DNA from: Trichomonas vaginalis G3
Taxonomy: Eukaryota; Parabasalia; Trichomonadida; Trichomonadidae
Assembly: GCF_026262505.1 (NCBI RefSeq)
Contig: NC_067204.1
Coordinates: 18,082,165-18,146,164, forward strand
Direction: 5' to 3'
Length of the DNA stretch: 64,000 nt
Below, one piece after another: positions 41,957 to 53,588 of this stretch. Made by a program: the position numbers and the translations under genes. Every line of letters begins with the position of its first letter. Position 1 is the stretch's first letter. The notes beneath the pieces are model-generated. The model worked only from the letters and a program-made list of their open reading frames with translations, was not told where the DNA came from and searched no databases.

Positions 41957-43456
41957 TATCATTGGTAAGGATGTCAATTTGGAAGAAAAGTGAGAAAATT
42001 CCTAAAATTCTAAAAATGAATTTTCCAAACGTACTTTTTTATCTCATTTTTTTGATTTTGAAAAAAATTTGGAGAGAAGAACTCTTCGTTTTTGAATTTT
42101 GTCACGATGGTTTTAAAGTATATTAGACACATGTATTGATATTACTATTTTTGTATATTTTGAGAGAAAATCCCTAAAAAGTGAGAAAATCTGAGACGGT
42201 TTGAGAAAATATATAAACTATTGAAAATTTGAATTAAACTTCTAATTTGGAAAAAAGAAATTTGGAAAGAAGAAAATTCAAAAATCGAGATTTAGACTCA
42301 GTATCAAATGGAGAACAAAATGTTTCTTCATATGAAGGAAAAAATTTTCTTGAAAAAATAGAGTTTTTAAAATTTTATTGTATGTAATGAAATAAAACAA
42401 ATATTAAAATTATTTTTGATAACAAGAAAATTCCCAACAGAAAATATTTGAGACAAAAAAAAAAGAAAATTGAAAAATATTACTCTCCTTTACATTTCAT
42501 GAGATTTTCAATTTATTTTCATAAAATTGACAATTTTATACGTTTAGATGAAAATAAGTGATTTTGCTTGAAATAAAAATTATTGTTTGTTTACAGCTAT
42601 CAAATAGATTTTTGCTATTTTGATTAAAATTTGTTAATCAAATTAATAATTTTTTTCTAAATATCTTAAATATCTGGATCACTCACTGATACGATGAATT
42701 AAACGATAAAAATAATACAAACTCAACTAAGTTTCCTGTCTTTCAACCAAAAAATATTATGCAATTTAAATTAAATTGTTTATTCAAAGATAAAACAAAG
42801 ATAAAGTAATTATAATTATCATATACTTTATGAATAACTCTCTAATTGGATAAGATTTTCGTACAAATATTTTTATTAATATCGATAAGAATATGTTTAC
42901 CTACTATCACCATATGTCGATAAACGAGAGTAGAGTGATTTTTATCATCGAAACTTTTTAAAAGCTGTAAGCAGGAAGTAATAATCTTGTTTTTTCTGAG
43001 TTAGTTGTAGAACTATTGATGCCCGAGTTATCATTGTGATGCAGAAGGATATCAATGTACTGACTGAAGGATATGAATTGAATTGAATTTTATTGAATTT
43101 CAATTTGATCAAAATTTGTTGAAATGATATGAATGTGTCAACTTCTGTATCATTCTCCTTCACTCCTTCCTTATTCTTTCGAGAACGAAGCTAGCTCAGC
43201 TTTCGCTGAGCGAATTGACACTTTTCATGCCCTAAACGTACATACTCTCAAATTTATCGAAAAAATTAATACCACCTAAACTAGTATATTCTTATTTTAA
43301 ATATGATATTATCCTTATATTCCACACTAAAATTCATTTAAATCAACTTTTAAAAAAGTTCGAATCCTGCGCGTCTCACTTTTTAAATTTTCCAAATGGA
43401 AAATTATATTCTCCTAAAGTGAAAACAATTTTCCAAATTGACTTCCTTATCATTGG
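41957..43456. mobile_element. Non-coding inverted-repeat element with target-site duplication
   Basis: TAAGGATGTCAATTTGGAA at 41966-41984 and its reverse complement (one mismatch) at 43431-43449 form terminal inverted repeats; TCATTGG flanks both outer ends (41959-41965 and 43450-43456), a likely 7-bp target duplication, or 8-9 bp if the ends are drawn differently. The interior is AT-rich and holds no credible transposase. A 73-codon minus-strand ORF (42945-43163) has the motif GAAAAGTGTCAA about 55 bases upstream and a hairpin GCTCAG...CTGAGC; it may be a coding remnant. Family not identified; Mutator-type is possible from the duplication size. Confidence 0.65.
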
Positions 43457-43952
43457 GATTTAAAATATTGTGAAGGATTGATATTTTTATTTTATTCAAA
43501 TTTTGGTCATAAATCAAATCTGATTTTTGTGAAAAACAACTATTATACAAAAAATATTCCTAGTGTTAGTAGCTTATAAGTAATTAATATTTATGGCAGA
43601 ATACCAGATTCTAGACTTAAGTATATCAAACGTTTTACATCCTTAAAAATATATAATGATAAATAAATTATGCATATATGCTTATCCGGAACAAATCTTC
43701 TTCAAAGTTAGTCCTTCAAAATGTGTAGTTTTGTAATTTTACTCTGAATTCAATACTTTACAAGTGGATAATATATCTTCTAAAATCGCCCCTATTATTA
43801 ATTTTCAATTCAGATGTTTAAACATGACTTATAATGTCAATTGTCAAAAATCTGAAATAAAGTCAGATGGGTGTGAGTGCAGCCTTAATAAAAAAATCTC
43901 AAATCTATGACACGAAAATTAGCTATTGATCTTCGAGGTATTATCAACTTGT
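43457..43952. other. Intergenic stretch downstream of the large ankyrin gene
   Basis: AT-rich; nothing recognised. Confidence 0.5.
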
Positions 43953-46900
43953 TCATTTCTTATAACATAACCAGAAAATAAAAGCAATAAATCCTACAAT
44001 TATTAGAATACATAAACTCCACATTAATACATTACAAAAACAATCGGACCTTCTATGTCGTGTTAAATATCTAGGTGTTATTCCATGAAAATCTTTTTCA
44101 TTGATATCTGCACCTTGAAAAATCAGCAGTTTTTCTGTTGAATCGTCATAATAGAATTTTCCAACTGCAAAATGAAGAGCTGTTTTTCCATCATAAGTTT
44201 TAGCTTTGATATCAGCTCTATGAGAAATAAGGAATTTACAGCAATTTTTAGCATTATAATTAGCTAAAATATGAAGAGATGTTTTTCCTTCATAATCTAC
44301 AATATTGACATCTGCACCCTGTGAAATGAGACATTCAACCACATCTAAATAACCTAACTGAGCAGCATAATGAATAATGGCTTTTCCTTGATCATCTCTT
44401 GCATTAATATCTGCACTATGTGAGAGAAGTAGTGTAATCATTTGTGATACATTCTTATCTCGGAAAGAAATATAATGGAGAGGGGTTCTTTCTAGATTAT
44501 CTCTTAAATTGATGTCTGCACCATGTGAAAGAAGCAGCTGAACCATCTCTTGAGAGTTATTTAACACTGCATAATGTAGTGCTGAGCATCCTTCATTATT
44601 TCTCAAATTTACATTTACACCATTTAAAAGAAGAAGTTCAGCCATTGCGGTAAAATTTTTATTTGAAGAAATATGAAGTGCAGTATTGCCATCAAAATTT
44701 TGAGCATTGATTTCAATTCCATTTAATATCAAAAATCTTGCTGGAGTTACTGAATCATTACTTGCAGCAGCATGAAGAGCTGTAGAGGATGTTAAATCTT
44801 GCTCGTTAATAAAAGCTCCATGTGAGTAAAGATATCCTATTACCGAATCATTTCCTAGAGTTGCTGCATAAAAAAGTGCTGTCCTTCCCTTTTCATCTTT
44901 TTCATTGATATTAACTCCATTTGAAAGTAAAAGTTCAATAATTTCAAGGTTATTTTGTTCAACAGCAAGTTGAAGATATGTTTTTCCTAGATAAAGTGGT
45001 ATATTGAAATTTGCATTATGTGAGAGAAGAAGATTAATCATTTGTATATTCTTATTAATAATTGCATAATAAAGGGCAGTTTTTTTCTCATCATCGGAGT
45101 TATTAATTGTAGCCCCAGATAAGATTAGGAACTTTGCAATCTCGATATTATCATATATGCATGCATATATTAAAGCAGTTTTTCCACTTTCATCATAAGC
45201 ATTTATATCACCTCCATTTGAGATAATGATATTTATAAATTCATTGTTGTTGTTTATAGTTGCACGATGAATTGCAGTTCTTCCACACAGACTTTTGCAA
45301 TTTAAGTTTACTCCATGTTCATCTAGATATTTAACAAATTCTGTATAATTATTTACAAATGCAATATAATGTGGTGTAACTTTATCATTATCTGATATAT
45401 TTATATCTGCTCCAGGTGATATTAAAAGCTTCGCTGTTTCAAAATTTTGTAATAATATCGCATAATGAAGCGGTGTTCGTCCACTTTTATCTTTTGCATT
45501 GATATCTGCACCATGCATTATCAGAAATTCGGCAGTGTCATTAAATTGATGTAATGCTGCAAAATGAAGAGGTATTTTGCCATCTATAGTCCTTGCATTT
45601 ATATTTGCACCTTGAGATAATAGTATTTCGGCAATCTCCTTATTATTCATCCATGCGGCTAGATGAAGAGGACAACAACCATAGTTTAAATTTCTAGAAT
45701 TAATATCTATTTCCTGCTGAATGTATGAATTTGTTTCGCTTTTATTCTGAATGTCTAAATTATATGAGAAAAGAAGTTCTACCACTTCTTTGCTATTGTT
45801 AAAAACTGCATAATGAAGTGCTGATTCGTGATTTTTATCATATAAATTGATATCCGCACCATGCATAATTAGAAGTTCTGCAATTGTTACATTATTATTG
45901 ATTGCTGCATAATGCAGAGCAGTAACTTTCTGATCATTTTGTGCATTTACATTGGCACCGAGTTCTATGAAATTTTCTACAAATTCGATATTATTATTCA
46001 TCGCAGCATTATGGAGGACAGTTTGGCTTTCATTTGTCATTAAATTGACATTTGCGCCATTATCAATAAGAAAATTCACAATTTCAATGTTGTTATTCAA
46101 GGTCGCTAAATGTAATGGTGTTTCTTTGTTTTTATTTTTAGAATTTATTTTGGAACCATGAGCTATCAATGTTTTGACAGTTTGAATGTTTTTACATTTT
46201 GAGGCTAAATGAAGTGATGTGTCTCCATTTATATTTTCTTTATTAACATTGATCCCATGAGATAATAAGAATTCGACCATTTGTGAATGATTGCTTTTTA
46301 CTGAAAGATGGAGAGCACTATCTCTTTCTTCTGTTTTGGAATTGATCTTCGCACCATGAGAAAGTAGATGCTCCATTAAACATTGTGAATTAAACATGGC
46401 TGCATAAGGGAAACATTTATTAATATCTTTCGTTTGATCAAGATAAATTAAAAATGCGTGAAGATTGTTGTATTCACAACATTCTCTTAAATCTATTTGT
46501 AAGTTGTATTCTCGTATTAAGAAAGAGACAAAATCGATGTTATGTGAAATTATTGCATATTTCATGCATTTTTGAGTTGGAACTTGATATCTTAAGCATT
46601 CATTCATTAAATCTGGAACGCCACTCAAAAATGATAATTTGAGACATTTTTTAGTTATTTCTGGTTGAAATTGTTCTCTCAAAAACTTGAAACACTTTAC
46701 AGATCCATGATAGCAGCATAATTCAAGTAACGAGTATCCTTTTGATGAAAATGGATAAAAATCATTTATCATCCTCTGCATAATATCGAATCCATCTCTT
46801 TCTGTGAATGAAACAAATGATTGCTTGTCATCATTCATGATCGCTCTGCCCATTGTATTTTCTTCATATATTTCTAATGAGATCTTTCTCGAATCATAAC

Positions 46901-47255
46901 ACTTGAACTTCTTTATATCGTTTTGATTGAAAACTACACCAAGATCTTTATAAAAAAAGTAATCAAAAATTGATGATTTTTCTTTTGTACGATCGATATT
47001 AAATTCTTGATAAACTTTCTTTATTATGGACCAATAAGATGGTAAATATCGATTATTGTATAATGATGCGTTTTCGAGTATGTCAAATATCTGATTTGGC
47101 AAAAATTTATTTGCTTCAATGAAATTTGCTCTTATTTCATCATAAATTATATTGATTTCTTTGAAATCGAATGTATTTAAATTGTATATTTTGTTTATAA
47201 CACCATTATAATCATGACATGTATCCATAAGTTCACCATAGATATCTCTCTCCAT
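43953..47255 (-). CDS. Large ankyrin-repeat membrane protein (DUF3447 family)
   Basis: Predicted 1100 residues. The N-terminal ~270 residues are helical and include the DUF3447-like block GYSLLELCCYHGSVKCFKFL with KKCLKLSFLSGVPDLMNECL. From about 285 to 1055 there are more than twenty ankyrin repeats of the form GADINAKDKSGRTPLHYAIL, unusually regular. The C-terminus has one hydrophobic segment (MWSLCILIIVGFIAFIFWL) followed by CYKK, so it is probably tail-anchored with the repeats in the cytosol. Such genes are hugely expanded in trichomonads; roles are unknown beyond protein binding. AAAAAGTGTCAA lies 10 bases before the ATG (minus strand). Intact, unlike its relatives at 22053 and 57626. 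Confidence 0.88.
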   Translation of the reverse strand: MERDIYGELMDTCHDYNGVINKIYNLNTFDFKEINIIYDEIRANFIEANKFLPNQIFDILENASLYNNRYLPSYWSIIKKVYQEFNIDRTKEKSSIFDYFFYKDLGVVFNQNDIKKFKCYDSRKISLEIYEENTMGRAIMNDDKQSFVSFTERDGFDIMQRMINDFYPFSSKGYSLLELCCYHGSVKCFKFLREQFQPEITKKCLKLSFLSGVPDLMNECLRYQVPTQKCMKYAIISHNIDFVSFLIREYNLQIDLRECCEYNNLHAFLIYLDQTKDINKCFPYAAMFNSQCLMEHLLSHGAKINSKTEERDSALHLSVKSNHSQMVEFLLSHGINVNKENINGDTSLHLASKCKNIQTVKTLIAHGSKINSKNKNKETPLHLATLNNNIEIVNFLIDNGANVNLMTNESQTVLHNAAMNNNIEFVENFIELGANVNAQNDQKVTALHYAAINNNVTIAELLIMHGADINLYDKNHESALHYAVFNNSKEVVELLFSYNLDIQNKSETNSYIQQEIDINSRNLNYGCCPLHLAAWMNNKEIAEILLSQGANINARTIDGKIPLHFAALHQFNDTAEFLIMHGADINAKDKSGRTPLHYAILLQNFETAKLLISPGADINISDNDKVTPHYIAFVNNYTEFVKYLDEHGVNLNCKSLCGRTAIHRATINNNNEFINIIISNGGDINAYDESGKTALIYACIYDNIEIAKFLILSGATINNSDDEKKTALYYAIINKNIQMINLLLSHNANFNIPLYLGKTYLQLAVEQNNLEIIELLLSNGVNINEKDEKGRTALFYAATLGNDSVIGYLYSHGAFINEQDLTSSTALHAAASNDSVTPARFLILNGIEINAQNFDGNTALHISSNKNFTAMAELLLLNGVNVNLRNNEGCSALHYAVLNNSQEMVQLLLSHGADINLRDNLERTPLHYISFRDKNVSQMITLLLSHSADINARDDQGKAIIHYAAQLGYLDVVECLISQGADVNIVDYEGKTSLHILANYNAKNCCKFLISHRADIKAKTYDGKTALHFAVGKFYYDDSTEKLLIFQGADINEKDFHGITPRYLTRHRRSDCFCNVLMWSLCILIIVGFIAFIFWLCYKK

Positions 47256-47265
47256 GATTGCACTT

Positions 47266-47277
47266 TGACACTTTTTA
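47266..47277 (-). promoter_or_regulatory. Variant gene-start motif AAAAAGTGTCAA (minus strand)
   Basis: One-base variant (GTGTCA for GTGACA) ten bases before the ankyrin ATG at 47255. Confidence 0.45.
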
Positions 47278-47943
47278 AATCAATGAACAATTCTGGGAGA
47301 AAATCTATTTTATCTTTGAGAAAACACGTCAACACACAAAGAATAATAATATTTCATTTGAAAAGATATTGTAAAATGATGAACTCAACTTTAATTTTAG
47401 AAAAGTTTTACCAAAATTGTTAATATTATGTGACTTCTAGCAACACGAATCTTGAATTTTAGATAAAATCAAGCATAGATGATAAAAAAATTAAGATCTC
47501 TGCATTAATCATTTGAAGAATGAATCAAATTCATGCATTCACATAATCCATGTTAATTTCAATACATAATTCTTCATTATGCGAATGAAAATAATCACAT
47601 TTCTGTAGCATCCTAAGCTTCCCTAATGGAAATTATTATAAAGATTTACCTAAATCTAAATGTTTGAGAGAACTTACATCCCTAATTGTTGATGTCTTAT
47701 TAATTGTGTATATTGAGTTGATTAAAGAAATGATGAAGTTCAAAAATTATGAAAATTGAAAGGTTTACATGAAACGAATTTGATTTCCGAAAGTTTTTTC
47801 TAGCCAAGGTAGAAGTTTTTCTCGGCGATAATGATCTGTCTTATATGAAGATATGTTCTCTACTAGAATATGGCAGAAATTTTCATTCTTTTGTAAAAAG
47901 ATTTCGACGATAGATATTTGCTTGGCCGGACCGTATAAAAAAT
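47278..47943. other. Intergenic stretch before the NAA15-like gene
   Basis: AT-rich. It contains most of a minus-strand ORF (47765-48016) listed separately; otherwise nothing seen. Confidence 0.45.
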
Positions 47944-48016
47944 ATGCATCAGAAGGCAACACCTGAAAAAAATTATTAACAGAACTTAGTACATTACAAG
48001 CAAACCGTGATTTCAA
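47765..48016 (-). CDS. Doubtful ORF overlapping the NAA15 5' end
   Basis: 84 codons with a protein-like composition (LPSDAYFLYGPAKQISIVEI, then YRREKLLPWLEKTFGNQIRF). Its first third lies antisense to the N-terminus of the NAA15-like gene, which is much better supported. No gene-start motif precedes it. Could be the 3' end of a decayed gene. Confidence 0.2.
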   Translation of the reverse strand: MKSRFACNVLSSVNNFFQVLPSDAYFLYGPAKQISIVEIFLQKNENFCHILVENISSYKTDHYRREKLLPWLEKTFGNQIRFM

Positions 48017-50128
48017 TCGTGGTTTGAAGCAAGCTGAGCATCTTGTTCAGCAATTTCCTAATTGCGCTGTAGGAATTGCCTACAAAGCTTACTTTACTTA
48101 TATGAAAGATCGTACAAAGAAGGATGAATGCATTACCATGGCAAAGCAAGCAAACAGAACTGATATGAAATCAGCAGAAGCTTGGAAAATTTGTGGAATG
48201 TTATATCGTGAAATGAACGACTTCCTTCAATATCTTCAATGCTACAGACTTGCCTCTAGATTTGACCCTACCGATTTATCTATCTTAAGTGACATTTGCA
48301 GTCTTCATTTCTTCTTTGGAGATTATGATTCATTTTTCAAAGCTGCACGTGAACTTGCCCAGAAAACAGCTAACACATACAATCAAATGCGCTATGCTTT
48401 AGGCCTCTGGTACATTCAAGAATACGAAGAAATCGATAATTACCTTAATATTTACGAAAGAAACTTCACCATATCACGAAATGATGAAGAGATGGTATTC
48501 CGCTCCGAATTATCTATCTTTCACGCAATGGCTTTCATCAAATTAAATAAATACACCGAATGCCTTGATTACTTGGCCAAGAATGCCATCTGGATCCGCG
48601 ATACAGTTCGTATGAATGAACTCGAAGCACTTTGCTACCGCAAACTCGGTGATACAGAAAAAACATTCAACAAACTCTACAAACTCATCAAATACTACCC
48701 AGAAAACGGAGATTACTTTGATATCATCGAGGAGCTCGTCCCAAAGGACAAGATTATCGATGAACTTCTCAAAATCAAAGAAATGGCCAACTCGAAATAC
48801 GCCTGGGTACGCGCTTTAGAGCTCATGGATGTCAATGATTCACGTTACGAACCACTCTTATGCCAATACCTTGAGCCATTACTCATAAAAGCTTCTCCAG
48901 CAGCTTATATTTCACTTAAAGACCTCAGCGATGCCGGAATCGACCTTGCCTTCAAGATCGCTACAGAATTAAGTGTTCCTATGAACGCTGTCCCAATGGT
49001 TAAGCTTTTCAGAGCTCAAGTATTTTATAGAAAAGGAGATCTCAAAAGCGCTCTTTCCGAAATCGATGCAGGCTTAGATCACACGACCACAGCAATCGAA
49101 CTCCTTGCATGGCGCTCGAAGTTCCTCAAAGGATCAGGTAGAATTAAAGAATCTCTCAGATTCGCCCGTAAATTCGCCAACGCTGACCCTGCCGATCGCA
49201 ATGCCAACAACCTCCTTGTCCAGAACCTCCTTCTCAACGGCCTGACCACCATGGCCGAAGAAAAAGCCGGTCAATTCGCCGGAACAGAGGACGGTAAGTC
49301 ATTGCTTTGGGAGACACAATTCAACACCTACTATCTCCGTGCTGGAATTGCCTTCCTTAGGCGTGGTAATATGAAGAAAGCTCGAGATATGTACGAAGGA
49401 ATCTACAAACACTTCGATGAGTACAGGAAAGGCGAGTTCAACTACATCGCATGGGCATCAAAGAAGCCACGCGCTCTTATTGAACTTCAAGATATGTTGA
49501 ATAACGTTGAAAAGGAGTATCAATTCTACGAAGCAGCTTCTTTCGCAATGAGAATTGCCATATTGCAAGGAAGACAGACAGAATTCCTTAACAACACCTC
49601 CAAGCCATGAAATCTCTCAATCCAGAGACTTTGGCCATCGCAACTCACATTTTCGCTGAAAACAAGTTACATTTGCCAGCGGCTAAATGTTGGGCCAAGG
49701 TCAAGGACACCCCCTACAAATTCTTGGCTCTCCCTGCAATTCAGAAACTTTCAAAGACAGAAGGAAATCCTTTAGTCATTGAAGTTTTCAATGAATTTTG
49801 CAAGGTTGATGAACAAGAACCAAAGACATCATTGGAATTGTTCTCTAGTGCTGAAGGAAAGGCAATTGTTGGAGATGTCGAAGGTGCTAAGAAGGATTTG
49901 TTCAAGGCAATCCAGATGAAGGACATGAAATACAAATTAGCACTCAAACAATATACAATTGTTAAGTCTTTCTTCAGGAATGAGAATTTGATCAAAGAAG
50001 GACTCGAATTGTTCGAAAAAACTTATAATGAATTTGAATTCGATTTGATGGATGAGGATAAGTACAAAGAAGAACATTCTCATGAAGCAAAACAAGCTAA
50101 AAAGAATGCTGAACAACAGCAAAAATAA
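47944..50128 (+). CDS. NAA15: NatA N-acetyltransferase auxiliary subunit, NAA15-like (TPR), frame broken by two apparent single-base losses
   Basis: A run of TPR-like helices throughout: GLKQAEHLVQQFPNC, then AWKICGMLYREMNDFLQYLQ and CYRLASRFDPTDLSILSDIC, matching the NAA15/Nat1 pattern of about 700-860 residues. NAA15 anchors NAA10 to the ribosome for co-translational N-terminal acetylation. The coding sequence is in three frames: ATG 47944 (MHQKATPEK) to a seven-A run near 47966; then 47967-49605; then to TAA at 50128 (from about 49603, MKSLNPETLAIATHIF). Each junction needs one extra base to join smoothly, and the protein reads on naturally across both. An alternative is a real ATGA stop-start overlap at 49607, unlikely in a eukaryote. 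Consensus errors or recent decay are both possible. Confidence 0.8.
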
Positions 50129-50805
50129 ATTTTGATTGATCTATAGAAATAAACAAAAAAAAATTTAAAAAAAATTTTTTTATTTGGAAAAAATTAAATA
50201 AATAATAAATTGATTTGACATTCTTATATGCTGTCGAAATTGAAAAATGGTGAATTCGCCGAAAAATTAGAAGTGGCGCAATTCGCCATTTTGCGAATTT
50301 TTTTAAACCCCTACTTTACTCAACAAAATTATATGATTTTCGGAATTTTTGAATTTGGTTCTCAAAAAAATTGTGATATATACGATTTTACGACTCTTTT
50401 GGTATAAAATTGGCGAGGGATATTAATATAGTAATTTGAATCATATTTATAGCTGGTGCTTTAAATAACTCTTTAGAAACATATAAAGAACTCATAAAAT
50501 GGACTTTTTGGCTTGATTTCTTTCAAAATTTCATATTCAAAATATGTTTCACATATTTCTGAGAAACTGCAAGCCGATAAAAAGTGTCAAACCTATGTTG
50601 ATATATTTTTATTCACAAAATGACTATTCTAAATACAATGATATTTTTCATAACAAATTATCTATTATTCTATGTTTATCATATTTTTATAGCATTATTT
50701 TTCTGATGGTCAGGCTCTCTGCATTGCAAAGCATCTGATTTTTGATATTAAATCGAATATTTCCCTAAAATTCACATTAAAAAGAAATGATAAAATATGT
50801 TTAAT
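50129..50805. other. Intergenic stretch between convergent genes, with a hairpin
   Basis: AT-rich. At 50246-50296 an imperfect inverted repeat pairs AAAATGGTGAATTCGCC with GGCGCAATTCGCCATTTT (one substitution, one extra base). No ORF. Confidence 0.5.
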
Positions 50806-53199
50806 TTAAACTAATATAAATACAGCAATATGTGAAAATGAAATAAATCCTGTGTTGTGGAAATCGTTTTTACACGAGAATCCAGAACAAAATGATAATG
50901 ATTCCATTTGAAGGCCAGATGATTTAAGAAGATGAATGAATGTCTTGTTGTTGATATTTTGAACAAGAACACCGCATTTGAGAAGAGGACAGTCAAGAAA
51001 TGCGTTAGAACCTACACTCTGGATACTAGATGGAATAGTGATATGTTTGAGATGTGTGCAACCTTGGAATGAACTAATACCAATGCTGATCAGGCTGTTC
51101 TCAGGGAGTAAGATAGACTCAAGATGTGAGCATCCAATGAATGCACTATCTTCAATATGTTGGACGCCTTCGAGAAGAGAAAAATAAATTCTTGTTGAAG
51201 CAGGTGGATATACATGCATTCGGCGTCTGTCACTACTATAAATTGCGCTGCTTTCACTAACAAAATTCTTGGATTGGAATTGATTGACAATGGAAAACTG
51301 TGAACATCCATCAAAAACGCCAAAACCAATTCGAGATAGATTGCTGTTGCTGCTAATCTGAATGGATTCTAGATGACGACACGCTTTAAAGCATTGGTCA
51401 TCGAGGATTTGAACACTGTCTGGAATAGTAATAGATGTAATGGTTGTGTAGCTTAAGGATTCTGGACCAATGTTGATACAATTGCTTGGAACATTGAAAA
51501 CAGATAAATGTGTGCATCCTTTAAACATAGATGCTGAGATTGATCCAAAATTGATAGAATCACCAATAAATGAGACTTGTTCAATGCCACTGTTCATGAA
51601 GCAACCTGAGCCAACAGAAATGACACTTTCTGGAATAGAGATATATGTAAGTGATGATAAACCGCTGAAACAAGTAACTCCAAGTGAAATTTGATTTGTC
51701 GTTTTGAATGTTATCAATGTTATTGAGTTGCAATTGAAGAATGCACTCTCTGAAATCGTCAATGGGATTGTTGATGAGAATGACAATGATGTTATTTTTG
51801 TATTTTCATTGAACGCTTTCTTTTCAATTGTTTCCAAATTTTGTTGAAATTTGAAATCACCTGTGAGTTGAGTGTTATCAAATGCTAATTCTCCAATATA
51901 CTTTATCTTCGAGCCAAATGTGAATGTATTTAGTTTTGAACATCCTGAAAATGCACGAATTTCGATAGTTTCTAAGTTAGATTCGCCTTCAAATCTGACT
52001 GCAACTAAATTTTGTTTGTTTTGAAAAGCATTTGATTTAATGGTTTTCACTGAACTTAAAAGAACAATTTCTGAACTTGTCCCTAAATATTGTGAAATAG
52101 ATTGATTATGATCAATATAAATAACATAATAATTGTCAAAATAAATGTATTCATTGCTGATTGATGAAATAATAATACCTGGGTTGGAAGGTAATGCATT
52201 TCCTCCTAAAGATTTCAATGTTTTTGGCAATGTGATACTAGTAAGATATTTACAATTAGAGAAAGCATTGTTGCCAATTTCTTCAACACCATCAGGAATA
52301 ACAATCGATGTCAAGCCAGATCCTTCAAAACAATTGTTTTCAATCTTCTTCAATGATTTTGGAAGTGTTATTTGTTTGAGATTTGTAGTTCCATAAAAAA
52401 CATATGTTCCTGTTATATTTACAGAATCTGGAATTATTATAGATGAAAGACGAGAACTTGCAAAGCATCCCCTATTAATATAATAAACATTTGGATCTAT
52501 TTCATATGTTTCTCCAATATTAGAAGCACAATATATGATGTGAGTTCTTGCAGCATTATAAATAGCTTTTGTATCATCAAATAAATATCGATTTTTGCTA
52601 TGAGCACGTATTGTTTTCATGGTTAAGACGTTACTAAACACAAGACCATGAAACTCTGCGAGGTTTTCTGGTACAGTAAAGCTAACAATAGCAGCATAAC
52701 TAAATGCATTTGCTCCTAGCATTCGAAGTTGTGAACCTTCAGAAAATGTCACAGAGCTAAGAGAATAACAATATGAAATTGCAAAATCATCAATAGTTGA
52801 TACAGTTGATGGTATATTTATGCTTGTAATAGATAAATATGAAAGAGCATACTTGGAGATGGTTTTCAATCCTTCTGGCAGAAGAAAGCTGGATACTAAT
52901 GAGCACTTAGAAAATGCATATTGACCAATAAATTCAAGATAAATACATGCAGAAAGATCAACACTGCGCAGTTTTGAACAGCTGAAAAATGCGTAGTCGT
53001 TAATTCGTCTTAGATTCGGATTTTGCTTGAATGAAAATGTCTCAAGAATGTTTTTAACCGACTTGAAACAATAATTAATTTCATCAACGCCACCAAAGAC
53101 TTCGCATTCAGCTGAGATAATCAAATTATTATTTTGAATGCAGACGGAGTTTAATGTTTTCCCCCCGTCTGAATAACAATATTGTGGAATTTCAGTCAT
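50806..53199 (-). CDS. BspA-like leucine-rich-repeat protein (intact)
   Basis: Predicted 797 residues. About twenty-five TpLRR/BspA repeats run from residue 40 to 755, of the type SLTYISIPESVISVGSGCFM with conserved A-F-x-x-C spacing. The start MTEIPQYCYSDGGKTLNSVC has no signal peptide; the end (HLLKSSGLQMESL...) leaves the repeat and finishes FSHIAVFILV, too short for a convincing membrane anchor. BspA-like proteins are the largest putative surface-protein family of trichomonads; absence of leader and anchor is common among them, so export is unproven. No interruption, in contrast to the copy at 12683. Confidence 0.85.
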   Translation of the reverse strand: MTEIPQYCYSDGGKTLNSVCIQNNNLIISAECEVFGGVDEINYCFKSVKNILETFSFKQNPNLRRINDYAFFSCSKLRSVDLSACIYLEFIGQYAFSKCSLVSSFLLPEGLKTISKYALSYLSITSINIPSTVSTIDDFAISYCYSLSSVTFSEGSQLRMLGANAFSYAAIVSFTVPENLAEFHGLVFSNVLTMKTIRAHSKNRYLFDDTKAIYNAARTHIIYCASNIGETYEIDPNVYYINRGCFASSRLSSIIIPDSVNITGTYVFYGTTNLKQITLPKSLKKIENNCFEGSGLTSIVIPDGVEEIGNNAFSNCKYLTSITLPKTLKSLGGNALPSNPGIIISSISNEYIYFDNYYVIYIDHNQSISQYLGTSSEIVLLSSVKTIKSNAFQNKQNLVAVRFEGESNLETIEIRAFSGCSKLNTFTFGSKIKYIGELAFDNTQLTGDFKFQQNLETIEKKAFNENTKITSLSFSSTIPLTISESAFFNCNSITLITFKTTNQISLGVTCFSGLSSLTYISIPESVISVGSGCFMNSGIEQVSFIGDSINFGSISASMFKGCTHLSVFNVPSNCINIGPESLSYTTITSITIPDSVQILDDQCFKACRHLESIQISSNSNLSRIGFGVFDGCSQFSIVNQFQSKNFVSESSAIYSSDRRRMHVYPPASTRIYFSLLEGVQHIEDSAFIGCSHLESILLPENSLISIGISSFQGCTHLKHITIPSSIQSVGSNAFLDCPLLKCGVLVQNINNKTFIHLLKSSGLQMESLSFCSGFSCKNDFHNTGFISFSHIAVFILV

Positions 53200-53588
53200 T
53201 TTTATTGAAATGCTAATGCAGGGATCAACTTAGCTGCTGTTCTTCGCCATTTTATTGCAGATATCTCATATTTTTTAAGAATAAATTTGTCTAGTAAGTA
53301 CATACTGGTATCCAGAAAAAAAAAATAAAGAAACAAAAGAACATCAGATGACACTTAAGTGAGAAATTTTATTAGATAATCATATACAAGTTTATTGTTG
53401 ATTTCCGCTCTAAAAATTCTAAAATTCATGAATTTCCTGCTTAATTCTATGAAATATTGATAATTTGATATCGGCATAGGATAGTGTATATATTCCCATC
53501 AATATTATGAATTTTTCGAATCCCTCCTATAAAATTGAGAACATCAGTTGATTATCGTCCTATTAAAAATTTTTTTAAGCATTGGCCC
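53200..53588. other. Intergenic stretch between divergent BspA-like and PSI-protein genes
   Basis: AT-rich with a short poly-A run; no ORF with an ATG. Nothing else seen. Confidence 0.5.

Noticed and set aside
43340-43385. GTTCGAATCC, as in the T arm of a tRNA
   Set aside because: No acceptor, D or anticodon arm can be drawn around it; the sequence upstream is plain AT-rich spacer within a transposon-like element.
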